From Opitutia bacterium (GTDB lineage: Bacteria > Verrucomicrobiota > Verrucomicrobiia > Opitutales > T3Sed10-336): a stretch of 34,444 nucleotides of DNA. A program made the translations under genes and the position numbers. Below the pieces are notes generated by a model. It was not told where the DNA came from, did not search any database, and saw only the letters and a program-made list of their open reading frames with translations. Shown piece after piece: positions 1-12,091 of this stretch (the first letter of the stretch is position 1; each line of letters begins with the position of its first letter). The DNA lies in the NCBI GenBank assembly GCA_003566375.1, contig PXDN01000203.1:1-34444 (forward strand), read 5' to 3'.

Positions 1-22
1 GGACGTTTTGGTGACACCAACA

Positions 23-118
23 TTGAACGTCCAACGTTGAACGTCCAACTTTCAGAGTGCTTGCGGCGGACCGGAGGTCTTGCCGCTGCGGGGAGGGAAA
101 AACGTCCAACGTTGGACG
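23..118. repeat. Short intergenic palindromic/tandem repeat cluster (TTGAACGTCCAAC units plus a 16-bp perfect palindrome)
   Basis: TTGAACGTCCAAC occurs at 23-35 and 37-49 (14-bp period). CGTCCAACGTTGGACG at 103-118 is a perfect palindrome sharing the same core, 2 bp past the stop codon of the minus-strand kinase gene. Confidence 0.7.
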
Positions 119-120
119 CT

Positions 121-1194
121 TCACTTGGAAGGGGGGAACTGGATGGAAAAGGCGGAGCCTTTGCCGGGTTCGCTGGTGATGGAGAGCGTGCCGCCGGATT
201 GCCCGGCGAGGTTTCTCACCAACACCAACCCGAGACCGAGTCCCTGCTGTTCGTATTTTTTGCGGTCAAACTGCCGGAAGGCGCCGATTTGTTCGATCTG
301 TTGCGGGGTCATGCCGCGGCCTTCGTCGGTGACGGTCAGCAAACCGTTGCCATCCAGGCGAACCTTGATGGGTGAACCGGAACGCGAAAATACGCAGGCG
401 TTATCCGCCAATTCTTCGACGATGCCGCAAAGGTTTTGGTAAAAAACCGGGAGGGTGGTTTCGGCGAGGTTGATATCGAGATCGTCGGTGCGCCCGTGCC
501 GTTGCAAGGCGGCTTCGGTGGCCGTGACAATGGCTTCCCGCACGGAGGCCGCGTCCAGGGCGGGCGGGGTTTCCCCACCGGGGGCGGAAGGTTGGTCGAG
601 GATGGCGAAAAACTTGCGCAGGGAACGGTGCAGGCGTTGGCCGGATTCATCGATGCTCTCCAGCATTTCCCGGATCTCCTCTTCCTGTAACTTGGGAAAT
701 TCCGAAAGCAGAATTTCCGTCAACCCCATGATGCCGGCGAGCGGGGTCAGGAATTCATGGGGGAGGGTGGAGTTTACGGTCGAACGAAGATTGGCCACGA
801 TTTGGTCTTCGACCCGCCAGTGGATTTGCGCGCGTTCCAAGCGGGCCTCCACGCAGCGGATCAAGTCGTCCAAGCCAAACGGTTTGACCAAAAAATCATC
901 GGCCCCGAGGTCCATGCCCGAGCGGCTGGTGATTTGGCCCGCGTTGCCGGTCATCAACACAACCTGTTTGCCGGCCAACTCGGGTTCCTGGCGCAGGGTT
1001 TTCAGCACATTGCGCCCGTCCATGCCCGGCATGTTGATGTCGCACAAAATCAGATCGGGAAGAAAGCGGCGGGCTTTTTCCAACCCCTCCTTGCCGGAAC
1101 CCGCCGTAACGGTGTGGTAGCCCTTGCGGGTCAGAGCCATGCTGAAGGTTTCCAAGATAGGTCCGTCGTCGTCGATGATTAAAATGGTTTTCAT
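121..1194 (-). CDS. Response regulator with C-terminal histidine kinase domains (REC-HisKA-HATPase_c)
   Basis: N-terminal receiver motifs (ILIIDDDGPILETF, DLILCDINMPGMDG, VVLMTGN, DDFLVKPF); H-box-like LPHEFLTPLAGIMGLTEIL; HATPase motifs (ELADNACVFS, VTDEGRGM, GLGLGLVLVRNLAGQSGG). ORF track begins at a TTG; ATG two codons later at 1194. Confidence 0.85.
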   Translation of the reverse strand: MKTILIIDDDGPILETFSMALTRKGYHTVTAGSGKEGLEKARRFLPDLILCDINMPGMDGRNVLKTLRQEPELAGKQVVLMTGNAGQITSRSGMDLGADDFLVKPFGLDDLIRCVEARLERAQIHWRVEDQIVANLRSTVNSTLPHEFLTPLAGIMGLTEILLSEFPKLQEEEIREMLESIDESGQRLHRSLRKFFAILDQPSAPGGETPPALDAASVREAIVTATEAALQRHGRTDDLDINLAETTLPVFYQNLCGIVEELADNACVFSRSGSPIKVRLDGNGLLTVTDEGRGMTPQQIEQIGAFRQFDRKKYEQQGLGLGLVLVRNLAGQSGGTLSITSEPGKGSAFSIQFPPSK

Positions 1195-1284
1195 AGCCAA
1201 GCTGATGATGAATGCGGGTGGAAAAGGTGTGGGGAAGGAACGCGCGGTGGCGAACTTTTTTCAAGCGTCATTGGGCGGAGGCGG

Positions 1285-4770
<3,486 letters not shown>

Positions 4771-5056
4771 TGAACCGGGCTTGATGGAAACCCATGGACG
4801 AGTGGCGATGTTGGTGGAAATGTTGTCTCTGCGATTAAAGGAATCAAAACCGTTTATGGCAGCAAAGGGACCGCAATTTTAACGGTGCGGGGGACAGCGG
4901 GGTCAAGTTTAGCCTGAATCTCTCTGGCGGGTCCGCATGAGCCTGGGCGGGAATGGGGAAATGGCATCACCATCTTTGACAATTCCTTGACACAGTTCAG
5001 GGTGGCGTTGTCACGGATACTGGGGTTGAGTGGGACTGGTAAATTTCACTGAACCC

Positions 5057-6367
5057 ATGAACAAGCAATATCATCAATCCGAAAATGGCTCGATCCTCAT
5101 GGTTACCTTGGTAATCGTGACGGTGATGGCTCTGTCGGTCGCGGGCTTTCTCAAGCTCGCATCCAGTGAGACGCGAATCTCCCATGCTGCTTTTCAATTC
5201 AACCAAACCCTCAACCTCGCCGAAGCCGGCGTGGAGCTGTCTTTGGACGCTCTGAACAACGGCAACTGGGGCGGTTGGGTGCAATCGGGCAACAATGCCA
5301 CCTTGAGCGATCACCGCATCGACTTGGGGAATGGGGACGAGGGGGTGATTAACATTATTATGTTTAATTACCTCAGTAATCCGAGGGTGGTCTCCGAGGG
5401 GAGGATCGAGACCCAACGCGGCGGCTCGCCCGCTTCCCGGCAGGTGGACGTGCGCCTTTCCCGGCGTTCCCTGTTCGCCAACGGTCTGACCGCCCGCGAG
5501 ACCATTCGGTTCGCCGGTGGCAACGCCATGGTGGACAGCTACGACTCGCGCCTTGGACCTTACACGCCGTTTTTGAATCTGAACCGAAACGACCGCGGGT
5601 TTGTTGCCAGCGCTTCGGTTGAAGTGGATTCGGTGACCTTATCCAATGCCAGCATTTGGGGATATGTCGCCACCGGCGGGGCTTGGCCCAACGTGGGCCC
5701 CAATGGAACCATTCGCGGGTTTGATTCCCCCCCCGACAATATTGATCCGGAGCGGGTGGCCCGCGATTTTGCGGCCGAGTTTCCTCCGGTGGTGCCGCCG
5801 TCCAGTTACGACGGCTATCTCGGATACATCAACCACGACCAATCCCTCGGGGTGGCCGGAGCCAACACACCGCAAGTTTATTTGGTGGATCGCATTCGCC
5901 TGCAAAACCGCAAACTCGAAATCTGGGGTCCGGTGGTGCTGCATGTAACCGGCGACACCCGCGTGGGAGGAGCCAGCGGGGAAATCGTGGTTCACGGCAC
6001 CGGCTCGTTGATCATGTATGTCGATGGTGACATGGATGTCGGGGGAAACGGCGTGGCCAATCTGTCCAATGTGCCCGCAAATTTGATGATTTTCGGCAGT
6101 GCCCCGAGCAGTCAGGAAATCAAGCTGCACGGGAATGGAGCGGTGCACGCCGCCGTTTACGCCCCCAATGCCGAACTCGATCTCAAGGGAGGGGGCAACA
6201 GCGGTTACATGGCCGGGGCCGCCGTGGCCAACAACATCTTCATCAACGGCACCTATGAGTTCCACTGCGACGAGGCGCTGGCGGATTTGATCCAAGTGCA
6301 GCGGGATTACCGCATGGACGGTTGGCGCGAGCTGTTGGCCGCGCACGAGAGGATTTCCTTCAAGTAG
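5057..6367 (+). CDS. PilX-like type IV pilus assembly-associated protein
   Basis: N-terminus MNKQYHQSENGSILMVTLVIVTVMALSVAGFLKLASSETRISHAAFQFNQTLNLAEAGVE fits the PilX N-terminal pattern (hydrophobic helix, then LAEAGVE); C-terminal beta-rich region. ATG at 5057 preferred over the upstream start at 5030. Confidence 0.75.
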   Translation: MNKQYHQSENGSILMVTLVIVTVMALSVAGFLKLASSETRISHAAFQFNQTLNLAEAGVELSLDALNNGNWGGWVQSGNNATLSDHRIDLGNGDEGVINIIMFNYLSNPRVVSEGRIETQRGGSPASRQVDVRLSRRSLFANGLTARETIRFAGGNAMVDSYDSRLGPYTPFLNLNRNDRGFVASASVEVDSVTLSNASIWGYVATGGAWPNVGPNGTIRGFDSPPDNIDPERVARDFAAEFPPVVPPSSYDGYLGYINHDQSLGVAGANTPQVYLVDRIRLQNRKLEIWGPVVLHVTGDTRVGGASGEIVVHGTGSLIMYVDGDMDVGGNGVANLSNVPANLMIFGSAPSSQEIKLHGNGAVHAAVYAPNAELDLKGGGNSGYMAGAAVANNIFINGTYEFHCDEALADLIQVQRDYRMDGWRELLAAHERISFK

Positions 6368-6439
6368 GAAAGAATTTCCGCGTTGGGTGTGGCATTGGCC
6401 TTGCGCCGGTGCCGTTTTCCACCAATGTCGGATCTGTCT

Positions 6440-6475
6440 CCTGCCCGGCGGCTTTTGTGGTTGCCGGGCAGGTTT
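6440..6475 (+). terminator. Strong intergenic hairpin, possible terminator of the PilX-like gene
   Basis: CCTGCCCGGC (6440-6449) / GCCGGGCAGG (6463-6472), perfect 10-bp stem followed by only TTT. Confidence 0.45.
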
Positions 6476-6518
6476 CAGTTGTTCGGGTTGATCCCGGCCA
6501 TCCACATCCATTTTCCTT

Positions 6519-7034
6519 ATGAACGTGATTCTCCCTCGCTTGCTGATTGCCGCCGGAATTATTGGAGCGGCGGTTTTGTTTTGGGTTTTCTTTACCCGCG
6601 ACGATGTCGAAACCATCATCAATCAACGGCTCAATGAGGCGATCGCGCTGGTCGAAGTCACCGGAGACGAATCCCCCTTCCTGATCATCGGCCAATCGAG
6701 GGAACTCACCACTTACCTATCCTCGGAACCCCGGCTCAACGTCGGCCGCCCGCTTCCGGAAATGACCGACCGCAATGAAATGACCGGCATCGTCGCCCAA
6801 GCGCGGCAAACCTTGTCGGCCTTGTCGGTCCGCGTTGTCAGCCGGTCGATCGAGGTTGCCGGGGATCAACAGTCGGCGGTCATGGATTTGACGGCGGATG
6901 CGACGTTCACCATGGCGGGAGAACGCGCCCGCGAACGGCGGAGTTTTCGCCTCGAATGGGTGTTGGAGAACAACGATTGGTTGATATCGAAGGTGGACTT
7001 GACCGATATCGAAAGCGGGTCCGGCCTCTATTGA
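6519..7034 (+). CDS. Small membrane-anchored hypothetical protein
   Basis: 171 aa; N-terminal TM segment (LLIAAGIIGAAVLFWVFF), soluble C-terminal domain ending FRLEWVLENNDWLISKVDLTDIESG, possibly NTF2-like (inference). Confidence 0.65.
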   Translation: MNVILPRLLIAAGIIGAAVLFWVFFTRDDVETIINQRLNEAIALVEVTGDESPFLIIGQSRELTTYLSSEPRLNVGRPLPEMTDRNEMTGIVAQARQTLSALSVRVVSRSIEVAGDQQSAVMDLTADATFTMAGERARERRSFRLEWVLENNDWLISKVDLTDIESGSGLY

Positions 7035-7156
7035 ACTGGCTTTCCTTCTTTGGGTGAACGGGTCATTCCGTGCCCGGGTGATTCCGGAGGCATCCACATT
7101 GCGAGCGGTTTTTTTCTTTTCGCTTTCGGCGGGAAGGTGGGTAGGGTTGGCGGTTT

Positions 7157-10100
7157 ATGACATCTCCAGCGCGCGTTTTCCGAAACCACCGGGCTTTTCT
7201 TGCGGCGATGAGCTTCGTTGCCGCCATGATTTTGGGCATCGATTCGTTCGGCGCGGTTCCCGGCGCGGCGGTGGAGCCCCGGTACCTGGATGGCGCGGAA
7301 ACTCTCCTGGCGGTGGGACGAACCGCGGAGTCGGCGAGGATGTACGCGGAGGCGATGGAGGCGGCGGAAACATGGCTGGAAAAGCTGGCGCTGGCGGGGC
7401 CGTTCAGCCGCGCCGCATGGGTCGATGGCTCCTGGGTGGAGGCAACCGAAACGCTTTCCATACCGGAGGACTGGCCGGCTTGGCAACATGCCGCCATTCT
7501 GAGCGCCGTGTTGCAAGTGCCCGGAGATACGGAGACTTCCCGGAAGTTGCTCAAGGAGGCCGCCGGGGATGCCATCAGCGCGATGTTGGTCCGCCCGATG
7601 CTCTTGAAATGGGCGGAGGACGCCGGGGATTTGGCCGGGGTTGCGCGTTTGCGCCGGGAGGCGTATCAGGCCGGTCCCGCGTCGGATGACAACCGCCGGG
7701 CCTATGCGGAGGCGCTGTTGGACAAAGGGGCGGCGGAGGAATTCCGCAACCTGCTTGGCGAGCGGGCGGATGCTTTTCGCGGGGAAGCGGATTTTTGGCG
7801 GCAACGGTTGCCCCGCCTGCGCGAAGCCGGGGTGTTGGATGATTTTGCCCGTGCCGTGGAAACGGATTGGGACAGGGCGGAGGAGGATTGGGCCAAGCTG
7901 TTTGCTCTGGCCGAACTCAGGTTGTATCAGGAAGAAAAGGACGAAGCGATTGATCACTTTGCGCGGGTGGCGGCCATGCCCGAACCGCCGTCCGGGGCGG
8001 CTGACGGACGGGAACTTTTCCGGAGGTTGAATCTGGCCTTTCACAACCGGCTTGCCGCCAAGTTTCGGATAGGCGGGGCGTTGGGGAGCTATGGTTCGGA
8101 TCAACACCGGGATTTCGGGTTTCTCGGCATGCGCCAGGACCCTGGGCCTTCCACGGTCGGGGAGGCCCGTGACGCCGCTTTGCAGTATTGGAAGGAGTTG
8201 GCCGATTGGCGAAACGGCGAAGTGGTGGTCACGGAGGGGAGGATGTTGACGCGGGAATTCCGCCCCGCCCTGCGCATGCACGCGCTTGCGGTTTTGAACG
8301 CGCCCCGCGTTTTGCTGGAGGAGATCGGGGAGTTTCTCGACGCGGGGGTGCCGGATCCCGAAGCGGCTGATTACGCGCTGACCGCCATCAATCGTTATGT
8401 GCTCAGCACCGAGCGGTTTCCGGAATTGATCGAAGCCATGAGCCGGGCCGCCGACCGCGTGGAGGAGGTTTTTCCCGGCGATCTTCCCGAGCGGCAGCGG
8501 CGGATGCGGGATCAGATCCAGCGGCGGCTTGGAACCTTTGAGGCGGACGAATCGTCTCTTCCCGAGGAGGGCTCCCGGGAGCATGCGGCGCGGCAATTGA
8601 TGGCCGCGGTGGAGTCGAGTGATCCGGAGGCGGCGGAGTCCTGGCACGAACGGCTGGTCAGCGAACACGGGGCTTTCCCGGGATCCCGTTTGTTGGTGGC
8701 GCGGGCGTGGCTGTCGGCGGAGGACGGCGCGGAGCAAGCGGCCCGGTGGGTGGCCGGTTTTTTGGAAGAGTTTCAACAACCGGTGGAGGCGGGGGCGCGT
8801 CCGGTGAGCGCTCCCTGGCGGTGGCGGGAGGCTATGCCGTTTCCTCCGCCGAATCCCTTTCTCACTTTCGACCGCATGGAGGAGCTGCAGGAGGCGGTGG
8901 ACCCCGCCGGGCCGGTCATGGATGCGGTGATCGCCTGGCAAACGGAAGGGGAGGGAGCCCTGCCGGAAGACCGCCGGGCTGGCGGCTATTTCACGCGGGC
9001 GCTGTTGCTTGCCTGGAACGACCGATGGGAGGAGGCGGCGGAGCATTTGGCGGCGGGAGCGCGCGAGACCGGGGACGGCAATTTGCATGTGGCGGCCGCT
9101 TACGCGATGGGAGCGCGGGAGCGGTATGCGGAAGCGCGCCGGTTGCTGGCGGAATTGCCCGACCCGGTGCCGGAGGGGTTGCGGGAGGAGGCCCGCAAGC
9201 TCGGTTTCGCCCTGGCGGTGTATCGGCGCGATGCGGAACTGGCGGCCGCCCTGGCCGCGGAGTGGAACCCGGAAACGGCTTCGCCGCGCGCGTTGTTGGA
9301 GTTGGCGGCGGGATTGGCCGGGACCGGGTTGCCGGAGGAGGCGGCGGCGTGGATCGACCGGATCGCGCCGCTGGCTTTGGACGAGGGAGAAAAGGCCGAG
9401 TGGCGCGACGTCCGCGCGCGGGTGGCGTTGTCTCGGGGGGAAAGCGAAGAGGCCGCGGCGCTGGCGCGGGTGACCTTGTTGAAAACGCCACCCCTGTACT
9501 TTGAGGATCTCGGCGGAGAGGCGCGCAAGTCGGCGCTGGATGTTTTGATTAAGACGAATTCACTGGATGAATACAAGGCCGGTTTGGAGACCATTTTGGA
9601 AAAAGCCCCCGGCGGGCGGGCGCCGCGCCTGCTGTTGGGCGAAGCGCATGATTTCCTGTGGCAGGCCGCCGCGGGAAGCGGCGCGGTGGTGGAAGCCGGT
9701 TACCACCGGCGGGAGGCGCTTCGGCACCACCGGGAGGCTGCGGCCATGTTCAAGGGTGACGGGGAAATGTATTTCCAATTCATCAGGTGGTTGGCGGGCC
9801 GGGGACTGGCGGAGGAAGCCGCCGCCGCCTTCGATCACCTGATCACCGTTGACGTGGTGTCCGCCTTGCTGGATTACCCGTTGATTTTCGGCGTTTATCA
9901 GGAGGCGGGACGGATGGAGGACCTCCTGCGGTTTTTTGAGAAATGGAAATCGCCCGACGCGGATTCACTGGATCATTTTTACGGGGTGCAGCCGACCGAG
10001 CATTTGTTGAATCCGCTCGGGCGGCGGTTCATGGAACTGGAGCGGCCCGATCTGGCCGCGCGGGCGTGGCGGCTCGGGTTGCGGAACAATCCGGTGGAGT

Positions 10101-10555
10101 TCACCGAGGAAATGCGGGTGAGTTATGTGGAAACCGCTCTGGCCCTTGGCCAGGCTGAGGAAGCGCTGGAGGCGGTGGTCGATTACGGTGCCGAGAGAAT
10201 GCCCGATTTGGTGTATTTTCATTATCAGCCGTTCTCAACATCGGTTCCCCGCTGGATCGGGGCTTGTTTAGGCCGCGGCGATCCGGCGCGGGTGCCGTTG
10301 AACCGCATGCTGGGCGTTTTGGCGGAGCATGGGCTGGAGGAGGAATTGGCCAACCGGGCGGAAAAACGGGCGGCGGCCATGGCGGATCATCCCTCGCCCG
10401 CCTTGTTTGCCCTGTGGGCGGCGGGTGGAGAGAATCCGGTTGATTCCCCGGCATGGGATGCCTTGCGCAAGCGGTTTCCACCGGCAGAGCGGGGACCGAT
10501 GTCCCGGATTTGGGAGGCGGCGGAACTTTTTTTCAACGAGTGTTCGCCAAATTAA
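7157..10555 (+). CDS. Large helical-repeat (TPR-like) hypothetical protein, probably exported
   Basis: 1132-aa uninterrupted ORF, N-terminal hydrophobic segment, many Ala/Glu/Leu/Arg-rich helical repeats typical of TPR/SEL-type scaffolds. Much longer than its antisense competitors. Confidence 0.75.
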   Translation: MTSPARVFRNHRAFLAAMSFVAAMILGIDSFGAVPGAAVEPRYLDGAETLLAVGRTAESARMYAEAMEAAETWLEKLALAGPFSRAAWVDGSWVEATETLSIPEDWPAWQHAAILSAVLQVPGDTETSRKLLKEAAGDAISAMLVRPMLLKWAEDAGDLAGVARLRREAYQAGPASDDNRRAYAEALLDKGAAEEFRNLLGERADAFRGEADFWRQRLPRLREAGVLDDFARAVETDWDRAEEDWAKLFALAELRLYQEEKDEAIDHFARVAAMPEPPSGAADGRELFRRLNLAFHNRLAAKFRIGGALGSYGSDQHRDFGFLGMRQDPGPSTVGEARDAALQYWKELADWRNGEVVVTEGRMLTREFRPALRMHALAVLNAPRVLLEEIGEFLDAGVPDPEAADYALTAINRYVLSTERFPELIEAMSRAADRVEEVFPGDLPERQRRMRDQIQRRLGTFEADESSLPEEGSREHAARQLMAAVESSDPEAAESWHERLVSEHGAFPGSRLLVARAWLSAEDGAEQAARWVAGFLEEFQQPVEAGARPVSAPWRWREAMPFPPPNPFLTFDRMEELQEAVDPAGPVMDAVIAWQTEGEGALPEDRRAGGYFTRALLLAWNDRWEEAAEHLAAGARETGDGNLHVAAAYAMGARERYAEARRLLAELPDPVPEGLREEARKLGFALAVYRRDAELAAALAAEWNPETASPRALLELAAGLAGTGLPEEAAAWIDRIAPLALDEGEKAEWRDVRARVALSRGESEEAAALARVTLLKTPPLYFEDLGGEARKSALDVLIKTNSLDEYKAGLETILEKAPGGRAPRLLLGEAHDFLWQAAAGSGAVVEAGYHRREALRHHREAAAMFKGDGEMYFQFIRWLAGRGLAEEAAAAFDHLITVDVVSALLDYPLIFGVYQEAGRMEDLLRFFEKWKSPDADSLDHFYGVQPTEHLLNPLGRRFMELERPDLAARAWRLGLRNNPVEFTEEMRVSYVETALALGQAEEALEAVVDYGAERMPDLVYFHYQPFSTSVPRWIGACLGRGDPARVPLNRMLGVLAEHGLEEELANRAEKRAAAMADHPSPALFALWAAGGENPVDSPAWDALRKRFPPAERGPMSRIWEAAELFFNECSPN

Positions 10556-10588
10556 CAAGGGACAACCGTTCCGCCGGGTTTACATGAA

Positions 10589-10957
10589 ATGATGTCAAAC
10601 CGAGATGAACAACAGCTTGAGCGCCTATTGGAGCGGTGGAAAGTGGAAGCCGCCCCTTCGGCGGACCTTGCGCCACGGGTCTGGCGCCGCCTGGCCGAAT
10701 CCGGCGAACCGGAATGGCATTTTCGTCCTTTGGAGTGGCTGAGCGGCTTTTCGGAAGGGTTTTTGCTGCGGCCCGCCGCCGCCGCGGCGTTGCTGGCCGT
10801 GGCTTTGCTGGGGGGCATCGGCGTGGCCGAGTGGCGTTTGTCACGGCAGGAACCGCCCGATCCCGCGCAATGGGAACGGGTTTACCTGACCTCCATTAAT
10901 CCGGTGGCGCAGGCCGCCGGCGCCACCCACACCCACCATCACGGACCCGGCCGATGA
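10589..10957 (+). CDS. Small single-TM protein, putative anti-sigma factor, His-rich C-terminus
   Basis: 122 aa; soluble N-terminus, TM (PAAAAALLAVALLGGIGVAEW), C-terminal THTHHHGPGR. ATGA overlap with the next gene; ECF sigma gene two genes downstream. Confidence 0.6.
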   Translation: MMSNRDEQQLERLLERWKVEAAPSADLAPRVWRRLAESGEPEWHFRPLEWLSGFSEGFLLRPAAAAALLAVALLGGIGVAEWRLSRQEPPDPAQWERVYLTSINPVAQAAGATHTHHHGPGR

Positions 10958-11397
10958 ACAAAGGAGCGCTCTTGTTGGCGGCGGCCGTGCTGGTCGCCGT
11001 TGTTTCCTCGCTGGCCTACTACCAAGTGCGCAGCCAGTCGGCAGGCGATCCTTGGGAGGATGAACTCGGTTGGTTGCGGCACGAATTTTCCCTGACCGAC
11101 AACCAGTGGGAGAAGGTGGTGGATCTGCATGTTGCCTACCGTCCGGAATGCCAGCGGTTGTGCGATAAAGTCAGCGCCGCCCAGCTGCGTCTGGACCAAG
11201 CCATCGCTGCCAGTGACGGGGTTTCGGAGGATGTCGAGTTGGCTCTGGCCGAGTTGGCGCGGATAAAAAAAGAATGCCACCGTTCCATGCTGGAGCACGC
11301 CTACCGGGTGGGCGCGGTGATGGAACCGGAACAGCGGCAGCGCTATTTGGACAAAGTCACCGCCCAACTGACCGTGCATGGCCGCGACCAGCATTGA
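10954..11397 (+). CDS. Periplasmic Spy/CnrX-like (heavy-metal sensor type) protein
   Basis: 147 aa; N-terminal membrane anchor/signal, helical region LRHEFSLTDNQWEKVVDLHVAYRPECQRLCDKVSAAQ...ECHRSMLEHAYRVGAVMEPEQRQRYLDKV, typical of the periplasmic LTxxQ/Spy-CnrX class. Starts in a 4-bp ATGA overlap. Confidence 0.65.
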   Translation: MNKGALLLAAAVLVAVVSSLAYYQVRSQSAGDPWEDELGWLRHEFSLTDNQWEKVVDLHVAYRPECQRLCDKVSAAQLRLDQAIAASDGVSEDVELALAELARIKKECHRSMLEHAYRVGAVMEPEQRQRYLDKVTAQLTVHGRDQH

Positions 11398-11428
11398 AGT
11401 CTTGGCGGAGCCCCGCATACTGCGTTCC

Positions 11429-12079
11429 ATGACCACTGAAAAGCCCGAGCCAAGCGCAAGCGACGTCGAGCTGATGCTGGATTTGCAAAACGGAAACGAC
11501 GGCGCTCTTTCCGAGCTGATCCAGCGGTGGCAGGCTCCTTTGCAATCGTTCATTTACCGGTATGTGCTGAATCACGCCGACGCCGCCGACTTGACCCAGG
11601 AAGCCTTTGTGAAGGTTTACCAAAACCGGCGGCGTTACCTGCCCAAGGCGAAGTTTTCCACCTGGCTTTTCGCCATCGCCACCAACCTGTGCCGCAACCG
11701 GGTGCGGTGGCGCCGCCGTCACCCTTCAGTCCCGTTGGAAAGTCCCCGCGAGGAGGGAGGCGAACCGGTGGTGCGCGAGGAATGGCTGGAGGATCAATCC
11801 GCCGTGCATCCGGCGGCGGCGGCCGGGGAGGTTGATGCCGCCGACGCGGTGAAGGAGGCGATCAACGCGTTGCCCCACGACCTGAAAACCGCGATTTTGC
11901 TGTTTCAGTTTGAAGACCTGTCCTACCAAGAGATTGCCGACGTGCTCGGCTGTTCGCCCAAGGCGGTGGAAACCCGGCTCTATCGGGCGCGGGCCCAGTT
12001 AAAGAAAAAACTGAGCTGGCTATTGCGGGACGAAAGTGGCGAACCAATGCCCGTCGCCGTAAGCCGGGGTTCGGCTTAA
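11429..12079 (+). CDS. ECF-type RNA polymerase sigma factor
   Basis: Region 2 (ALSELIQRWQAPLQSFIYRYVLNHADAADLTQEAFVKVYQNRRRYLPKAKFSTWLFAIATNLCRNRVR) and region 4 (LPHDLKTAILLFQFEDLSYQEIADVLGCSPKAVETRLYRARAQLKKKL). ATG at 11429 preferred over the ORF-track start at 11378. Confidence 0.92.
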   Translation: MTTEKPEPSASDVELMLDLQNGNDGALSELIQRWQAPLQSFIYRYVLNHADAADLTQEAFVKVYQNRRRYLPKAKFSTWLFAIATNLCRNRVRWRRRHPSVPLESPREEGGEPVVREEWLEDQSAVHPAAAAGEVDAADAVKEAINALPHDLKTAILLFQFEDLSYQEIADVLGCSPKAVETRLYRARAQLKKKLSWLLRDESGEPMPVAVSRGSA

Positions 12080-12091
12080 ACTTGGATAAAA

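Noticed and set aside
4870-5056. Possible mobile-element remnant (GGGGACAGCGGGGTCAAGTTTAG) and TTGACA-like promoter upstream of the PilX-like gene
   Set aside because: No terminal inverted repeats, target duplication or transposase ORF visible, and no -10 at proper spacing; too weak to call.
5639-6622. 327-aa minus-strand ORF antisense to the PilX-like gene
   Set aside because: Shadow ORF, rich in His/Gly/Val/Ile with no domain pattern; the sense protein has clear PilX-type features.
7028-9088. 686-aa minus-strand ORF (Arg/Pro-rich) antisense to the helical-repeat protein
   Set aside because: Arg/Pro/His-rich composition is typical of antisense shadows; the plus-strand ORF is longer, has a plausible signal and fits the operon orientation.
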